Shown here: positions 53,499 through 61,819 of the stretch, one piece after another
Layout of the letters: every line of letters begins with the position of its first letter
Numbering within the stretch: the first letter of the stretch is position 1
From: Prevotella sp.
Lineage (GTDB): Bacteria; Bacteroidota; Bacteroidia; Bacteroidales; Bacteroidaceae
DNA: 64,000 bases
Assembly (NCBI GenBank): GCA_022511075.1
Contig: JAFLSE010000009.1
Location: 25,210-89,209 of the forward strand
Reading direction: 5' to 3'
Position numbers and translations under genes: made by a program
Notes under the pieces: generated by a model
What the model saw: the letters and a program-made list of their open reading frames with translations, nothing else
Told to the model about the DNA's origin: nothing
Databases searched by the model: none

Positions 53499-54065
53499 CT
53501 ATTTCTTCACAGGCGGAAGTTTCACCTTGTAGGCACAACGGAAGCGTCCTTGCAACAACGACTTCAACTTGTTTTTTATGAGAGTCTTGCGCAACGCTGA
53601 TATGTGGTCTATGAACATCTTTCCCTCCAAATGGTCGAACTCGTGCTGCATCACCACTGCGAGATAGCCGTCAATCCATTCGTCGTGCTCCGCAAAGTTC
53701 TCGTCCATATACTTCACGTGTATCTTCGTTGGGCGTGTAACCTTCTCGTGTATGCCCGGCAGACTCAGACAGCCTTCCTCCGATGTCTCCGTCTCTTCAT
53801 CGTCGCTCTCAAGAATGTGTGCGTTGATGTACACCTTGCGGAAACCTTCGTATTCCGGCATGTCCTCTTTCAGCACGTCAAGGTCTATCACAACCAGTCG
53901 TATGGGCTTGCCTATCTGCGGCGCTGCCAGTCCTATGCCCTCGCTCTCCGCCAACGTCTCCCACATGTCTGCAATCAACTGCTTCAGTTCGGGATAGTCG
54001 GGCGTTATGTCCTCTGCAACCTTTCTCAATACCGGCTGCCCGTATGTGTAAATGGGTAGTATCAT
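53499..54065 (-). CDS. def: Peptide deformylase
   Basis: A 188-residue metalloenzyme with all three motifs: [21 protein letters not shown] (metal-binding Cys) and [14 protein letters not shown] (HExxH-type). It removes the formyl group from new proteins. It is slightly long, with a basic tail ([20 protein letters not shown]). In the operon it follows yqgF by 21 bp and precedes the TPR gene by about 60 bp. Confidence 0.97.
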   Translation of the reverse strand: MILPIYTYGQPVLRKVAEDITPDYPELKQLIADMWETLAESEGIGLAAPQIGKPIRLVVIDLDVLKEDMPEYEGFRKVYINAHILESDDEETETSEEGCLSLPGIHEKVTRPTKIHVKYMDENFAEHDEWIDGYLAVVMQHEFDHLEGKMFIDHISALRKTLIKNKLKSLLQGRFRCAYKVKLPPVKK

Positions 54066-54086
54066 TGTTTCCTGAAATTCTTTTTG

Positions 54087-54500
54087 TTATCTTTGTCTCC
54101 ACCGCATATAGTCCTGCAATATTATCGTGGCGCTAATCTCGTCAACAAGCCCCTTGTTCTGCCTGTCTTTCTTTTTCAGTCCGCCGTCAATCATTGCCCT
54201 GTGGGCAAGCACCGACGTAAAGCGCTCATCGTAGTATTCTATCGGAATCTGCGGCATAGCCTTGCGCCAGCGGTTCACAAACTGTTCCACCCTCACAAGG
54301 TTCTCGCTGGGCTGTCCGTTGGGTTGCATCGGCTTGCCTATCACAATCCTCTCCACCTGCTCACGCGAGGTGTATTCCTTCAGATAGTCAAACAGCGTAT
54401 GCGTATCGACAGTGACCAATCCTCCTGCCACAATTTGCAGAGGGTCGGTCACTGCCAGTCCGGTACGTTTCTTACCGTAGTCTATGGATAGTATCCTCAT
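54087..54500 (-). CDS. yqgF: Putative pre-16S rRNA nuclease YqgF/RuvX
   Basis: A 137-residue RNase H-fold protein: LSIDYGKKRTGLAVTDP with the first catalytic Asp, VIGKPMQPNGQPSENL, YYDERFTSVLAHRAM with the second acidic residue, and GLVDEISATIILQDYM with the third. Members trim the 5' end of 16S rRNA precursor. It is of the usual size. It begins 3 bp after the SPOR gene and is followed by def, so the two translation-related genes are cotranscribed. Confidence 0.93.
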   Translation of the reverse strand: MRILSIDYGKKRTGLAVTDPLQIVAGGLVTVDTHTLFDYLKEYTSREQVERIVIGKPMQPNGQPSENLVRVEQFVNRWRKAMPQIPIEYYDERFTSVLAHRAMIDGGLKKKDRQNKGLVDEISATIILQDYMRWRQR

Positions 54501-54503
54501 CTA

Positions 54504-54986
54504 TTATTTGCCCATCAGCAACCAGGCATCTGGGAATTGCGAACGCAGTGCGTCGCGGCTCTGCACGGCAGAAACCTTATCATTGAAAGTGGCTGCTACC
54601 ACACGATACATATTGCGCTCGGTATTCTTCACAATCTGTGCATCGTAGCCGCTGTCCTTAAGACGCTGCTGCAAGCCTTCGGCATTGCTTATCAGACCGA
54701 AAGAGCCAACAACCACACTGAAGTTCTTCAGTCCATTACCACTTACAACCGAAACTGCCTCTTGGCGTACGGGCACATTATCGCCGTTGTCCACAACGGT
54801 ATTGTTGGGAGTGGTTGGCTGCAGCGGTGCCACAACGGGAGTTTCCTCTACAACCGGAGCCTGCTGTGCAGCCTCTTGTGCCTTAGCCTTCTCGTATGCC
54901 TTCTTATAAGCACTTTCACTCGACTTACAACCTGTGAATGCCATTGCCACGCAGAGTGCTGCGCCAAATACCATTTGTTTCTTCAT
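54504..54986 (-). CDS. SPOR-domain lipoprotein
   Basis: A 160-residue lipoprotein (signal MKKQMVFGAALCVAMAF then TGC). A charged helix (SAYKKAYEKAKAQEAAQQA) and a Pro/Val-rich linker lead to a C-terminal SPOR domain (FSVVVGSFGLISNAEGLQQR, YRVVAATFNDKVSAVQSRDA). SPOR domains bind glycan strands stripped of stem peptides, so this protein probably sits at division or growth sites. It is the first gene of the operon with yqgF, def and the TPR protein. Confidence 0.9.
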   Translation of the reverse strand: MKKQMVFGAALCVAMAFTGCKSSESAYKKAYEKAKAQEAAQQAPVVEETPVVAPLQPTTPNNTVVDNGDNVPVRQEAVSVVSGNGLKNFSVVVGSFGLISNAEGLQQRLKDSGYDAQIVKNTERNMYRVVAATFNDKVSAVQSRDALRSQFPDAWLLMGK

Positions 54987-55042
54987 AATTGTTTCCTTAT
55001 TCTTGTTTTGTTATTACTTTGCCGTTTTCACATATTTGTGTG

Positions 55043-55095
55043 CGAAATTACAAACTTTATGTGAGAATTTGGCACAACTCCCACATAAAGTTTGT
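55043..55095 (-). promoter_or_regulatory. Promoter of the SPOR-yqgF-def operon with overlapping inverted repeat
   Basis: CGAAATTA at 55043-55050 reads TAATTTCG on the minus strand, a near-consensus -7 box. A 14-bp perfect inverted repeat (55050-55063 and 55082-55095) starts at the last base of that box and covers the -33 region. It could be an operator or a hairpin. The -33 element itself is unclear. Confidence 0.45.
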
Positions 55096-55315
55096 TAAAT
55101 GACAAAAATATTTTGTTTTTTTATTCTTTTTGCCTTAAAAAGATAAGGCATTAAATACATCAGTTCGGTCGTCAGTTCAATTAATAAATGTAACTTTTGG
55201 CGTAAATAACCAAGGAGCAAAGGTACTTGTGGTTCTGCGATGTACAAGTAAGTTTTTTCGCAAAAATGTTTGCAGAAACTATAATAGTTGCCCTCCCAAT
55301 AACTTATTAAACGAT

Positions 55316-55456
55316 ACAAAAGGAAGTCCCATGCTCTTTGCGGACGGAATACACCTGGTCATGGGAATAAGGACAAACATGAAGAACAGGCCCATGCCGA
55401 TGTGGGACAAGATAATGCCAGGAGAAGATGTATGCTTCTTCGACAATAAGCCATAG
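55316..55456 (+). pseudogene. Transposase remnant, IS982-like
   Basis: The frame reads FADGIHLVMGIRTNMKNRPM and then MWDKIM before diverging and stopping. This matches, in memory, the DGIHLVTGIRSNMKN-type segment of IS982-family transposases, where LRKR should follow. Everything before about 55316 and after MWDKIM is lost, so only some 45 codons of a protein of about 300 remain. No inverted repeats of the element are found. Family assignment is tentative. Confidence 0.5.
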
Positions 55457-55645
55457 GCATTGTAGGGGTATTATATAGAAAACACAAGACAACTTATGTT
55501 GTTTTAATGATTACTTATTCCGGGCTGGGGTATATAATCTAACTTGAGTTTGTCGAAAACCGATCGCCCTCAACATTTTTAAAGAACAAAGGTGAAAAAG
55601 TGAAAAGACATAGGTATAAAGATACAGACTCATAGGTATCTTTTG

Positions 55646-55731
55646 TTTTTGGCGTACGTGCGAACATCTTGCAGCGTACGGTGCAAAGTCTTGTGGCGCT
55701 CGGTGAAAAACCTTGCAGCGACCGCTGCAAG
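55646..55731. repeat. Tandem array, 22-nt period, about four units, each palindromic
   Basis: Units at 55646-55667 (degenerate), 55668-55689, 55690-55711 and 55712-55731 share CTTGCAGCG-NN-CGGTGCAA. The last is a perfect palindrome with 9-bp arms. The period equals that of the array at 1080-1211, although the consensus differs. Confidence 0.6.
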
Positions 55732-55791
55732 CATATTTTCAGAAAGAATGTTTCAAAAACAGAAGAAACTGTTAGGAAGTAGTTTCAACTG

Positions 55792-55822
55792 CAAAGATAC
55801 AAAATTTAAAGGCAAAATGCAA
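55792..55822 (-). promoter_or_regulatory. Promoter-like site reading into the 22-nt array
   Basis: On the minus strand, TATCTTTG (55792-55799) has TTG (55820-55822) 20 bp upstream. Transcription would run into the palindromic repeats at 55731-55646. No gene follows, so this is either a relic or the promoter of a small RNA. Confidence 0.35.
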
Positions 55823-55870
55823 GGATTTTATTAGAAAACAGGAAAAAAGTTGTGCCTATTCTGAATTTCT

Positions 55871-55984
55871 TCATTGTCGGATATGTCTTTCAAAAAATGG
55901 TATCATCAATGAAGCAATCTCTTCGGCATGACTTTCGGGTGCAAAATGACCTGAATCCACAAAATGGATTTCCGCCTTTAGCAA
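55871..55984 (-). pseudogene. Alpha/beta-hydrolase C-terminal remnant
   Basis: A frame of 37 codons ends in TGA at 55871-55873 and reads EIHFVDSGHFAPESHAEEIA followed by SLMIPFFERH. The catalytic-histidine segment of alpha/beta hydrolases (DSGHFA, then a helix with EEIA and a final LIxxFL) is plain. Directly upstream lies the nitroreductase stop, so the rest of the gene is gone. The sequence is well preserved, which suggests a recent deletion that joined the nitroreductase end to this tail. Confidence 0.65.
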
Positions 55985-55993
55985 AAATGTTTA

Positions 55994-56533
55994 TCAATAG
56001 AACTTGGTGATATCTGCAATCTCTTTGCGGCGTGGACGAGCAGAATTCTGACTGCGGTAGCCAATGCCGATAACCGACACTACGATCTCATTCTCAGGTA
56101 TATTCAGCAACGCACGGATAGCCTCGGCATCGCGAAGACCAAGAACAATGCTGTCGAGTCCAAGGTCAGTTGCTTTCAGCAACAACAGCGCATTGTGCAG
56201 TCCTAGGTCATATATGCCCCAACCGTCACCCAGTTCGTTGGAAGGTGTACCGTCTTTCTCAAATCCTACTATACCTTTGACATAGGTCGTGACTATCAAC
56301 ACGGGTGCATCTTTGACTGTTATCTGATTCTGCGACCAAAGACACGCTTTCAGTTTCTCTCGCATTTCCGATGACATAACGACATAATAGCGGCTGGTCT
56401 GTTGGTTTTTCCACGACGGTGCTTCGACAGCCGCCGCAATAAGTTGTTCTACAACTTCTTTCGTAACATTCTTATCTGGGTTGTAATGCCTTATGCTTCG
56501 GCGTTCACGGATTATTTCATCAAATGTTTTCAT
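55994..56533 (-). CDS. Nitroreductase family protein
   Basis: A 179-residue FMN enzyme. RRSIRHYNPDKNVTKEVVEQ at the start, EAPSWKNQQTSRYYVVMSSE, and GLHNALLLLKATDLGLDSIV with the C-terminal VVSVIGIGYR are standard for the NfsB-like group. It is complete at the short end of the family's range. It lies 71 bp after the UxaA-like gene on the same strand, and its stop adjoins a hydrolase remnant. The substrate is not predictable. Confidence 0.88.
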   Translation of the reverse strand: MKTFDEIIRERRSIRHYNPDKNVTKEVVEQLIAAAVEAPSWKNQQTSRYYVVMSSEMREKLKACLWSQNQITVKDAPVLIVTTYVKGIVGFEKDGTPSNELGDGWGIYDLGLHNALLLLKATDLGLDSIVLGLRDAEAIRALLNIPENEIVVSVIGIGYRSQNSARPRRKEIADITKFY

Positions 56534-56604
56534 ATAATTTTGTCTTATAATCTCTATTTGTTAAACGAAATATTATAAAACCGTATTTAATAAAATAAGG
56601 AGAA

Positions 56605-57783
56605 TCACCTTTGTCCCACGCAACTGAAATATTTGTATGTGAGTGAATACTCACGATGTCCGAGGGCTTCGGAACAAGTAGGAATGCCATTGGCGGTATT
56701 GCTGATACATTCGAGGATTTGGTTGCGCACATCGTTGAAGGATAGTCCTTGCGTGACGATAGCACCGGCATTGATGTCCATATCGTCCTGCATACATTGG
56801 TAGGTTTCGGGATTGGAACATACCTTGATGACGGGTGATATTGCGCTTCCTGCAACTGAGCCACGCCCAGTTGTGTAGAGCACCATGTGGCTGCCACACG
56901 CTGCCATTTCCATTATTTCTGCGTTGTCGTTGATGTTGGGGAATCCCCAACGAGCCTCACCGTCGGGAACAACATCAAGCATCCACAAACCGTTAGTTGT
57001 GGGCGGTAGGGCAGGATAGGTAAGTCCTTGAATGGGGCGTGAGCCATTCTTGCAATACGAGCCTAACGACTTTTCTTCAATGGTAGTAAGTCCGCCAGTG
57101 GCATTTCCTGCCGAGAAACTGTCGTGCCCCATCTGCTTGTAGTACTTGTCGGCTTTCACTATGCAGTCGTAGAGACGCATGCCTAATTCGGGTGTTACTG
57201 CACGGTCGCGTAGCAAGCCCTCGCAGCCTATTAGTTCGCCGGGCTCTTCAAAGATGCATGTGGCTTTATTGTCTACAAGCCAGTCGAACGTAGCACCCAC
57301 CGAAGGGTTGGCGGTGATGCCGCTGTATCCGTCGCTTCCTCCGCAGACAGTGCCGATAACAAGGTCGGACCATTGTATCTCCACTTGCGGAGTATCAACT
57401 ATCTCGTTGAGCATATCGCCCACAGCATTAATGCCTCGCTCTATCGACGGCTTTGTGCCGCCTTCTTCCTGAATGACAATAAGATTGGCAGGGCGACCGC
57501 TATCCTTTATGTCCTGCAAAAGTCGGTCGCGCTGGAAGTTCTCGCAACCAAGAGAAACAAGGAGCACCGCACCGACGTTGGGATGGGTGCATAACCGTTG
57601 CATCATCAGTTCGGCATAGTCGTTGGGGGCACAGCCGCTGAAGCCTATCAGATGTACATCCTGCTGCTGATAGTGCTGCGCAATGCGCGATGCCACGTGG
57701 TGGGCACACTCAACAAGGTATGTTACCACCACCACGTTGCGTATGCCCTTTCTTCCGTCTTTGCGAAGATAGCCTTTCATCAT
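56605..57783 (-). CDS. UxaA/GarD-type sugar-acid dehydratase, large domain
   Basis: 392 residues from the ATG that overlaps the previous TGA as ATGA (57780-57783). The protein has the C-terminal catalytic region of altronate/galactarate dehydratases: RKDGRKGIRNVVVVTYLVEC, GCAPNDYAELM, VSLGCENFQRDRLL, VCGGSDGYSGITANPSVGA, and GHDSFSAGNATGGLTTIEEK, with conserved cysteines. The N-terminal SAF domain of UxaA (about 100 residues) is absent and not encoded beside it, as in two-subunit relatives. It probably dehydrates a hexonate or similar acid in the operon's pathway. Confidence 0.82.
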   Translation of the reverse strand: MMKGYLRKDGRKGIRNVVVVTYLVECAHHVASRIAQHYQQQDVHLIGFSGCAPNDYAELMMQRLCTHPNVGAVLLVSLGCENFQRDRLLQDIKDSGRPANLIVIQEEGGTKPSIERGINAVGDMLNEIVDTPQVEIQWSDLVIGTVCGGSDGYSGITANPSVGATFDWLVDNKATCIFEEPGELIGCEGLLRDRAVTPELGMRLYDCIVKADKYYKQMGHDSFSAGNATGGLTTIEEKSLGSYCKNGSRPIQGLTYPALPPTTNGLWMLDVVPDGEARWGFPNINDNAEIMEMAACGSHMVLYTTGRGSVAGSAISPVIKVCSNPETYQCMQDDMDINAGAIVTQGLSFNDVRNQILECISNTANGIPTCSEALGHREYSLTYKYFSCVGQR

Positions 57784-58901
57784 TTGTTTGTCAATATCTT
57801 GTAAGATACACAATTCTTTTGGATAATATCCCAGTCGAGTTCTACGCCTACGCCGGGAGCCTTTGGAACGGTAATCATTCCCTCGCTGTCGATTGGCAAC
57901 AATCCCTTCATTGGGAATTGGAAATCCTCCTCTGGCACGAAATACTCAAACCACTTGCAGTTGCGAATAGCGCACGAAACGTGCAGGTTTACAATGTCCA
58001 TATAGTTCATTGTGGTGGTGTGAATCTCGCAGTTCAGGCCGAAACTCTCGGCAAGGTGGGCAATCTTCAATGTGCCCGTGATGCCGCACTTCCAAGACAC
58101 ATCGGCACGCACTATGTCGGCTGCCTGCTGTGCTATCACCTGCGCCACGCCCCAATGACAGCCGCGTGTTGTCTCTGTGGCGGCAATAGGAATGTCGAGC
58201 GCACGACAGAGTTGTGAATACTTGTAAAGCTCGAAGTCGCGGAAAGGCTCTTCCAACCATATATAGCCGAGGCGTTCCAATTGTCTGCCCACACGGATTG
58301 CCTCGTCGAGAGTGTATTCCGCCACAGGGTCACTCATCAGTCCGAAGTCGTCGCCTGTTGCCTTTCGGAGATTTTCGTGAATGCGCATATCTGTCTCGAT
58401 TGGTCCTGGCGGGTGTACCTTGTAGCACTTTATGCCACGCTCTTGGTAGTAGAGTGCCTCGTCGATGTATTCCTGTTCTGATGTGTGGAAAAGTCCGCTT
58501 GCATATACGGGCAACTGCTCACGATATGCACCGATATACTGATAGAGCGGCAGTCCGGCTGCCTTGGCACAGATATCCCACAAAGCCACGTCGATAGGTC
58601 CGGGCAGATATACTGGGAAGAACGTTAGATGACGGTCGATGTTCCACAATTCGTGCCATATCTTCTCGCGGTCGTATGGCGAACGACCTAATACCACGGG
58701 AGCGATATTGTCCATAATATATGCCTCGGTGACATTGCCCGAACGGGCAGCCAAGGCAGTGGCAATGCCTTCAATTCCTGTGTCTGTGGTAAGTTTCAGC
58801 ACAAGCACGTCCCAGTCCATTGCGCTCTTGCCCTTGCGCTTGTCGTCGAACAGGCACTTGTCGCGGCGCACCCACCACGTTTCAATCTTCTCTATTATCA
58901 T
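57780..58901 (-). CDS. Enolase-superfamily sugar-acid dehydratase (mandelate racemase group)
   Basis: A 373-residue enzyme. An N-terminal capping domain (ETWWVRRDKCLFDDKRKGKS) precedes a (beta/alpha)7-barrel with base motif CYKVHPPG (Lys and His positions), metal ligands D in LMSDPVAEYT, E in WLEEPFRDFELY and E in AATETTRG, and a late His in CEIHTTTMNYM. This fits acid-sugar dehydratases such as rhamnonate or gluconate dehydratase; the exact substrate is open. It lies 32 bp after the transporter gene, and its stop overlaps the UxaA-like start. Confidence 0.85.
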   Translation of the reverse strand: MIIEKIETWWVRRDKCLFDDKRKGKSAMDWDVLVLKLTTDTGIEGIATALAARSGNVTEAYIMDNIAPVVLGRSPYDREKIWHELWNIDRHLTFFPVYLPGPIDVALWDICAKAAGLPLYQYIGAYREQLPVYASGLFHTSEQEYIDEALYYQERGIKCYKVHPPGPIETDMRIHENLRKATGDDFGLMSDPVAEYTLDEAIRVGRQLERLGYIWLEEPFRDFELYKYSQLCRALDIPIAATETTRGCHWGVAQVIAQQAADIVRADVSWKCGITGTLKIAHLAESFGLNCEIHTTTMNYMDIVNLHVSCAIRNCKWFEYFVPEEDFQFPMKGLLPIDSEGMITVPKAPGVGVELDWDIIQKNCVSYKILTNK

Positions 58902-58933
58902 ATTGATTGTCGATTTGCTTATTAACTATTTTC

Positions 58934-60220
58934 CTATTTAAATTTTATCTGTCGGATAGGCACAAAGAGTCGCAACGTGAGCCATGCCAAGATATACATT
59001 GTACTGGCTATCATGAATATTGTTGCATAACTGCCTGTCCACTCAAGGATAAGTCCTACGAACGATGATGCCAACGCACCACCGACAGCACCGCCGACAC
59101 TGCTGATGCCCGTCATTGAGCCGACCACATGCTTTGGATATACATCTGAAACGATGGTAAAGATGTTTGAAGCCCACGCTTGGTGTGTGCTGGTGGCAAG
59201 TCCGATGATGAATATCACAACCCACATGTTGCTAATGTATGGTACGGCGTTAAGCGGCAGCACCAGCAGGGCAAACAACAGGATTGTGGTCTTGCGTGCG
59301 AAGTCTACCGAGCGACCCATGCGGATAAACTGCGATGATACGTGACCGCCATATATGCCGCCGATGCTCGACATCAAATAAATGACGATGAGCGGCAGCA
59401 CGGTAGCCTGTAAGTCAAGATTCTGAGTCTTTTTCAGGAAGTCGGGTGTCCAGAATAGGAAGAACCACCACACCCAGTCGGTAACGAAACGTGAGAAGAG
59501 AATGGCGTATGTCTGGCGATGCTGGAACAATTCACGCCAAGTAACGACGTTCTCCTTGCTTTCTTCGTTTATTTTTCCTTCCTCCTTTTCACTTTCCTCA
59601 TCAGAACGTATATATGCCAACTCTGCGGCGTTCACACTCGGATTCTTGTCGGGGTCTTTGTAAAGCAACCACCAAATGACAACCCAAATGAAACCTAAAA
59701 GTCCTGTGACGATGAACGCCCAGCGCCAGCCCCACTGCAACGTGATAGCAGTAACGATGATTGGTGCAATGATAGCGCCAACGGTTGTGCCCGAATTGAA
59801 CACGCCAGTGGCAAAAGCCCTGTCGCGCTTCGGAAACCACTCGGCAATCACCTTTACGGCAGCAGGGAAGTTGCCTGCCTCGCCCAATCCCAAGACAGCA
59901 CGTGCAGCACCGAAACCAACAACGGAACGCGCGGCTGCGTGCAGCACAGCACCAAGACTCCACACGATGATGGCTACCGAGTAGCCCAACTTGCTGCCGA
60001 GTTTGTCGAGCATTCGTCCGCACGCAATCATACCTATACCATAGGCTATCTGGAATGCGGTGACAATATAACCATAGTCGGCTTCAGTCCAACCTAAATC
60101 GTCTTGTATGTATGGCTTTAACAGTCCTATAACCTGACGGTCGATATAGTTCACTGTAGTGGCAAAGAAAATGAGTGCCACCACCATCCAGCGGACATTT
60201 GTCTTTTTTGTTGTATCCAT
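58934..60220 (-). CDS. MFS transporter, hexuronate/hexonate type
   Basis: About 428 residues, 12 membrane segments. The start MDTTKKTNVRWMVVALIFFA at 60220 has GGGGAGG 9 bp upstream; a start at 60229 would leave no spacing to it. Family motifs: NYIDRQVIGLLKPYIQDDLG in helix 1, the loop GRMLDKLGSKLG, GLGEAGNFPAAVKVIAEWFP, and RDRAFATGVFNSGTTVGAII. These match the anion:cation symporter group with ExuT and DgoT, which take up hexuronates and galactonate. It fits the neighbouring dehydratases. It follows the SDR gene by 25 bp. Confidence 0.88.
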   Translation of the reverse strand: MDTTKKTNVRWMVVALIFFATTVNYIDRQVIGLLKPYIQDDLGWTEADYGYIVTAFQIAYGIGMIACGRMLDKLGSKLGYSVAIIVWSLGAVLHAAARSVVGFGAARAVLGLGEAGNFPAAVKVIAEWFPKRDRAFATGVFNSGTTVGAIIAPIIVTAITLQWGWRWAFIVTGLLGFIWVVIWWLLYKDPDKNPSVNAAELAYIRSDEESEKEEGKINEESKENVVTWRELFQHRQTYAILFSRFVTDWVWWFFLFWTPDFLKKTQNLDLQATVLPLIVIYLMSSIGGIYGGHVSSQFIRMGRSVDFARKTTILLFALLVLPLNAVPYISNMWVVIFIIGLATSTHQAWASNIFTIVSDVYPKHVVGSMTGISSVGGAVGGALASSFVGLILEWTGSYATIFMIASTMYILAWLTLRLFVPIRQIKFK

Positions 60221-60245
60221 ATCTTTCATCCTCCCCGTTAAATTG

Positions 60246-60989
60246 TTAGAATGCTTCCGATGCTCCGGCATCTACTGGGAGGAACACGCCATTTACATAA
60301 CTGCCGGCAGGAGATGAAAGATAGAGTGCGGCATAGCCGATGTCCTCGGGCTGTCCGAATGTCTTCATTGGAATGCGGCGCAAGATGTTCGCCTTGCGCT
60401 GTGGGTCGTTGTCAGTAGCCTTATGGAACATAGGAGTATCTATCCAACCAGGAGCAATGGTATTTACACGAACACCCTTTGCAGAAAGTTCTGCCACAAG
60501 ACTGCGTTGCAGACCGAGGATAGCCGACTTGGCAGTGGTGTATGCCACAACCTGCTCCATGCCCATAATGGCTGTCATTGAACTAATGAGAACGATGCTG
60601 CCGCGTCCTTGCTCAACCATAAGTTTGGCAAACTCACGGCTCAGTGCAAACACGCTCAACACATGAACGTTGAGCACGCTTAGATACTCCTCGTCGGTTA
60701 CGTCAAGTGCCCATTTCTTCAGGTGAACGCCTGCACAGTTTACGAGTATGTCCACCGTACCTATTTCCTTTACCAATTGTGGAATCTCATCAAGTTTCGT
60801 AACATCGAAGGCACGATATGTGCAGTGCTCGCCCAACTGCTGACTTGCCTCGCGCAGTTTCTCCTCGTTGCGTCCTATGATAATCACTTCAGCACCTGCC
60901 TCTACAAACACTTTGGCAATGCCGAGTCCGAGACCGCTACCGCCACCTGTTACCACGGCTCTCTGACCGTCTATTCTAAATGCATTCAT
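60246..60989 (-). CDS. SDR-family dehydrogenase, gluconate 5-dehydrogenase-like
   Basis: A 247-residue short-chain dehydrogenase: TGGGSGLGLGIAK for NAD(P) binding, LVNCAGVHLKKWA, serine in VLISSMTAI, YTTAKSA with the catalytic Tyr and Lys, and the end SYVNGVFLPVDAGASEAF. It interconverts a hydroxyl and a keto group of a sugar acid, probably as the first oxidation step of the operon pathway. The group contains gluconate 5-dehydrogenase (IdnO) and 2-deoxy-D-gluconate 3-dehydrogenase (KduD); both fit. It lies 23 bp after the RraA-like gene. Confidence 0.85.
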   Translation of the reverse strand: MNAFRIDGQRAVVTGGGSGLGLGIAKVFVEAGAEVIIIGRNEEKLREASQQLGEHCTYRAFDVTKLDEIPQLVKEIGTVDILVNCAGVHLKKWALDVTDEEYLSVLNVHVLSVFALSREFAKLMVEQGRGSIVLISSMTAIMGMEQVVAYTTAKSAILGLQRSLVAELSAKGVRVNTIAPGWIDTPMFHKATDNDPQRKANILRRIPMKTFGQPEDIGYAALYLSSPAGSYVNGVFLPVDAGASEAF

Positions 60990-61012
60990 ATCTTAATAAT
61001 TTGTATAGTTTC

Positions 61013-61708
61013 TTACATAATGCCAAATTTCTCAAAAGCCTCAACGGTGCTCATACCCTGTTCCAAAGCCTGCTTCACCTGCTTCTCGCCACGGGCTTTC
61101 TCTATTGCACCTGCAAAGGCTTCTTCCTCTGCCTCACGAGGCACGATGATTACGCCGTCAAGGTCGCCGAACACAATGTCGCCTGGGCGCACGGGTATGC
61201 CGCCAAACTCAATGGGCACACGATAGTCAATCACCTTTCCACGTGGTCCTTGGTCCTGTGCGTATGTTCCCTGCGAGAATGTCGGGAAGTTAAGTCGCAG
61301 TATCTCGTTGGTGTCGCGTGAAAAACCGTCTACCACCGCTCCTGCAGCACCAATGGCAATGGCGCGAGTGCTCATAAGTCCGCCCCACAGTGCATAGCGT
61401 GGCGACGAGCCGCTGCATATATACACCTCGCCGGGCTTCAGTTGGTCGAGTGCCTCGAACATAATGCCGAAAGGCTTGCGCATCACATCAAGGTTTGTGT
61501 TCTCCTGTCTTTCTGCAAACACGTCTGCTTCGAGCACAGGCATTGCACGGCCTATAAGCACCATATCGTTGCGCAGTGGCTTGATGTGTGGCGGCAGGAA
61601 CTGGTGAAGGTAGCCCATCTTGTCAAGTACGTCACCCACAAGGGCAGTAAACAGTTCCTTACGGGCTATAGAGAACAGTTCCTCATCGTTTTTCCATAGA
61701 TTTGTCAT
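61013..61708 (-). CDS. RraA-family protein, putative aldolase
   Basis: A 231-residue protein of the RraA/HMG-aldolase family: FTALVGDVLDKMG, GRAMPVLEADV, WGGLMSTRAIAIGAAGAVVD and GFSRDTNEI with the metal-binding arginine-aspartate pair, then FGDLDGVIIVPREAEEEAF. Family members cleave 4-hydroxy-4-methyl-2-oxoglutarate or related acids, or inhibit RNase E. In a sugar-acid operon it may be a retro-aldol enzyme for a keto acid. It is the first gene of the operon, with its promoter 58 bp upstream. Confidence 0.82.
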   Translation of the reverse strand: MTNLWKNDEELFSIARKELFTALVGDVLDKMGYLHQFLPPHIKPLRNDMVLIGRAMPVLEADVFAERQENTNLDVMRKPFGIMFEALDQLKPGEVYICSGSSPRYALWGGLMSTRAIAIGAAGAVVDGFSRDTNEILRLNFPTFSQGTYAQDQGPRGKVIDYRVPIEFGGIPVRPGDIVFGDLDGVIIVPREAEEEAFAGAIEKARGEKQVKQALEQGMSTVEAFEKFGIM

Positions 61709-61765
61709 AATGCTATATGTTTTTAGTTAGTTTTGTTTTTAATAAAGTTTTTCACATAACGAGTG

Positions 61766-61797
61766 CAAAGATACAAAATAAGAGTGTAAAAGGCAAA
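61766..61797 (-). promoter_or_regulatory. Promoter of the sugar-acid operon
   Basis: On the minus strand, TTTG (61794-61797) and TATCTTTG (61766-61773) are 20 bp apart. The leader is about 50 nt. Confidence 0.82.
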
Positions 61798-61819
61798 GAT
61801 TTTTGTCTTTTTTCTCTCC

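Larger units (their letters stand above)
54987..55993. other. Gene graveyard spacer
   Basis: One kilobase with no intact gene. It holds the SPOR operon promoter, a promoter-like site on the minus strand (TACCTTTG, 55218-55225, with TTG 19 bp upstream), a transposase remnant, a hairpin (55618-55625 with 55636-55643), the second 22-nt array, another minus-strand promoter-like site and an alpha/beta-hydrolase tail. The stretch 55457-55610 shows nothing more. Confidence 0.6.
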
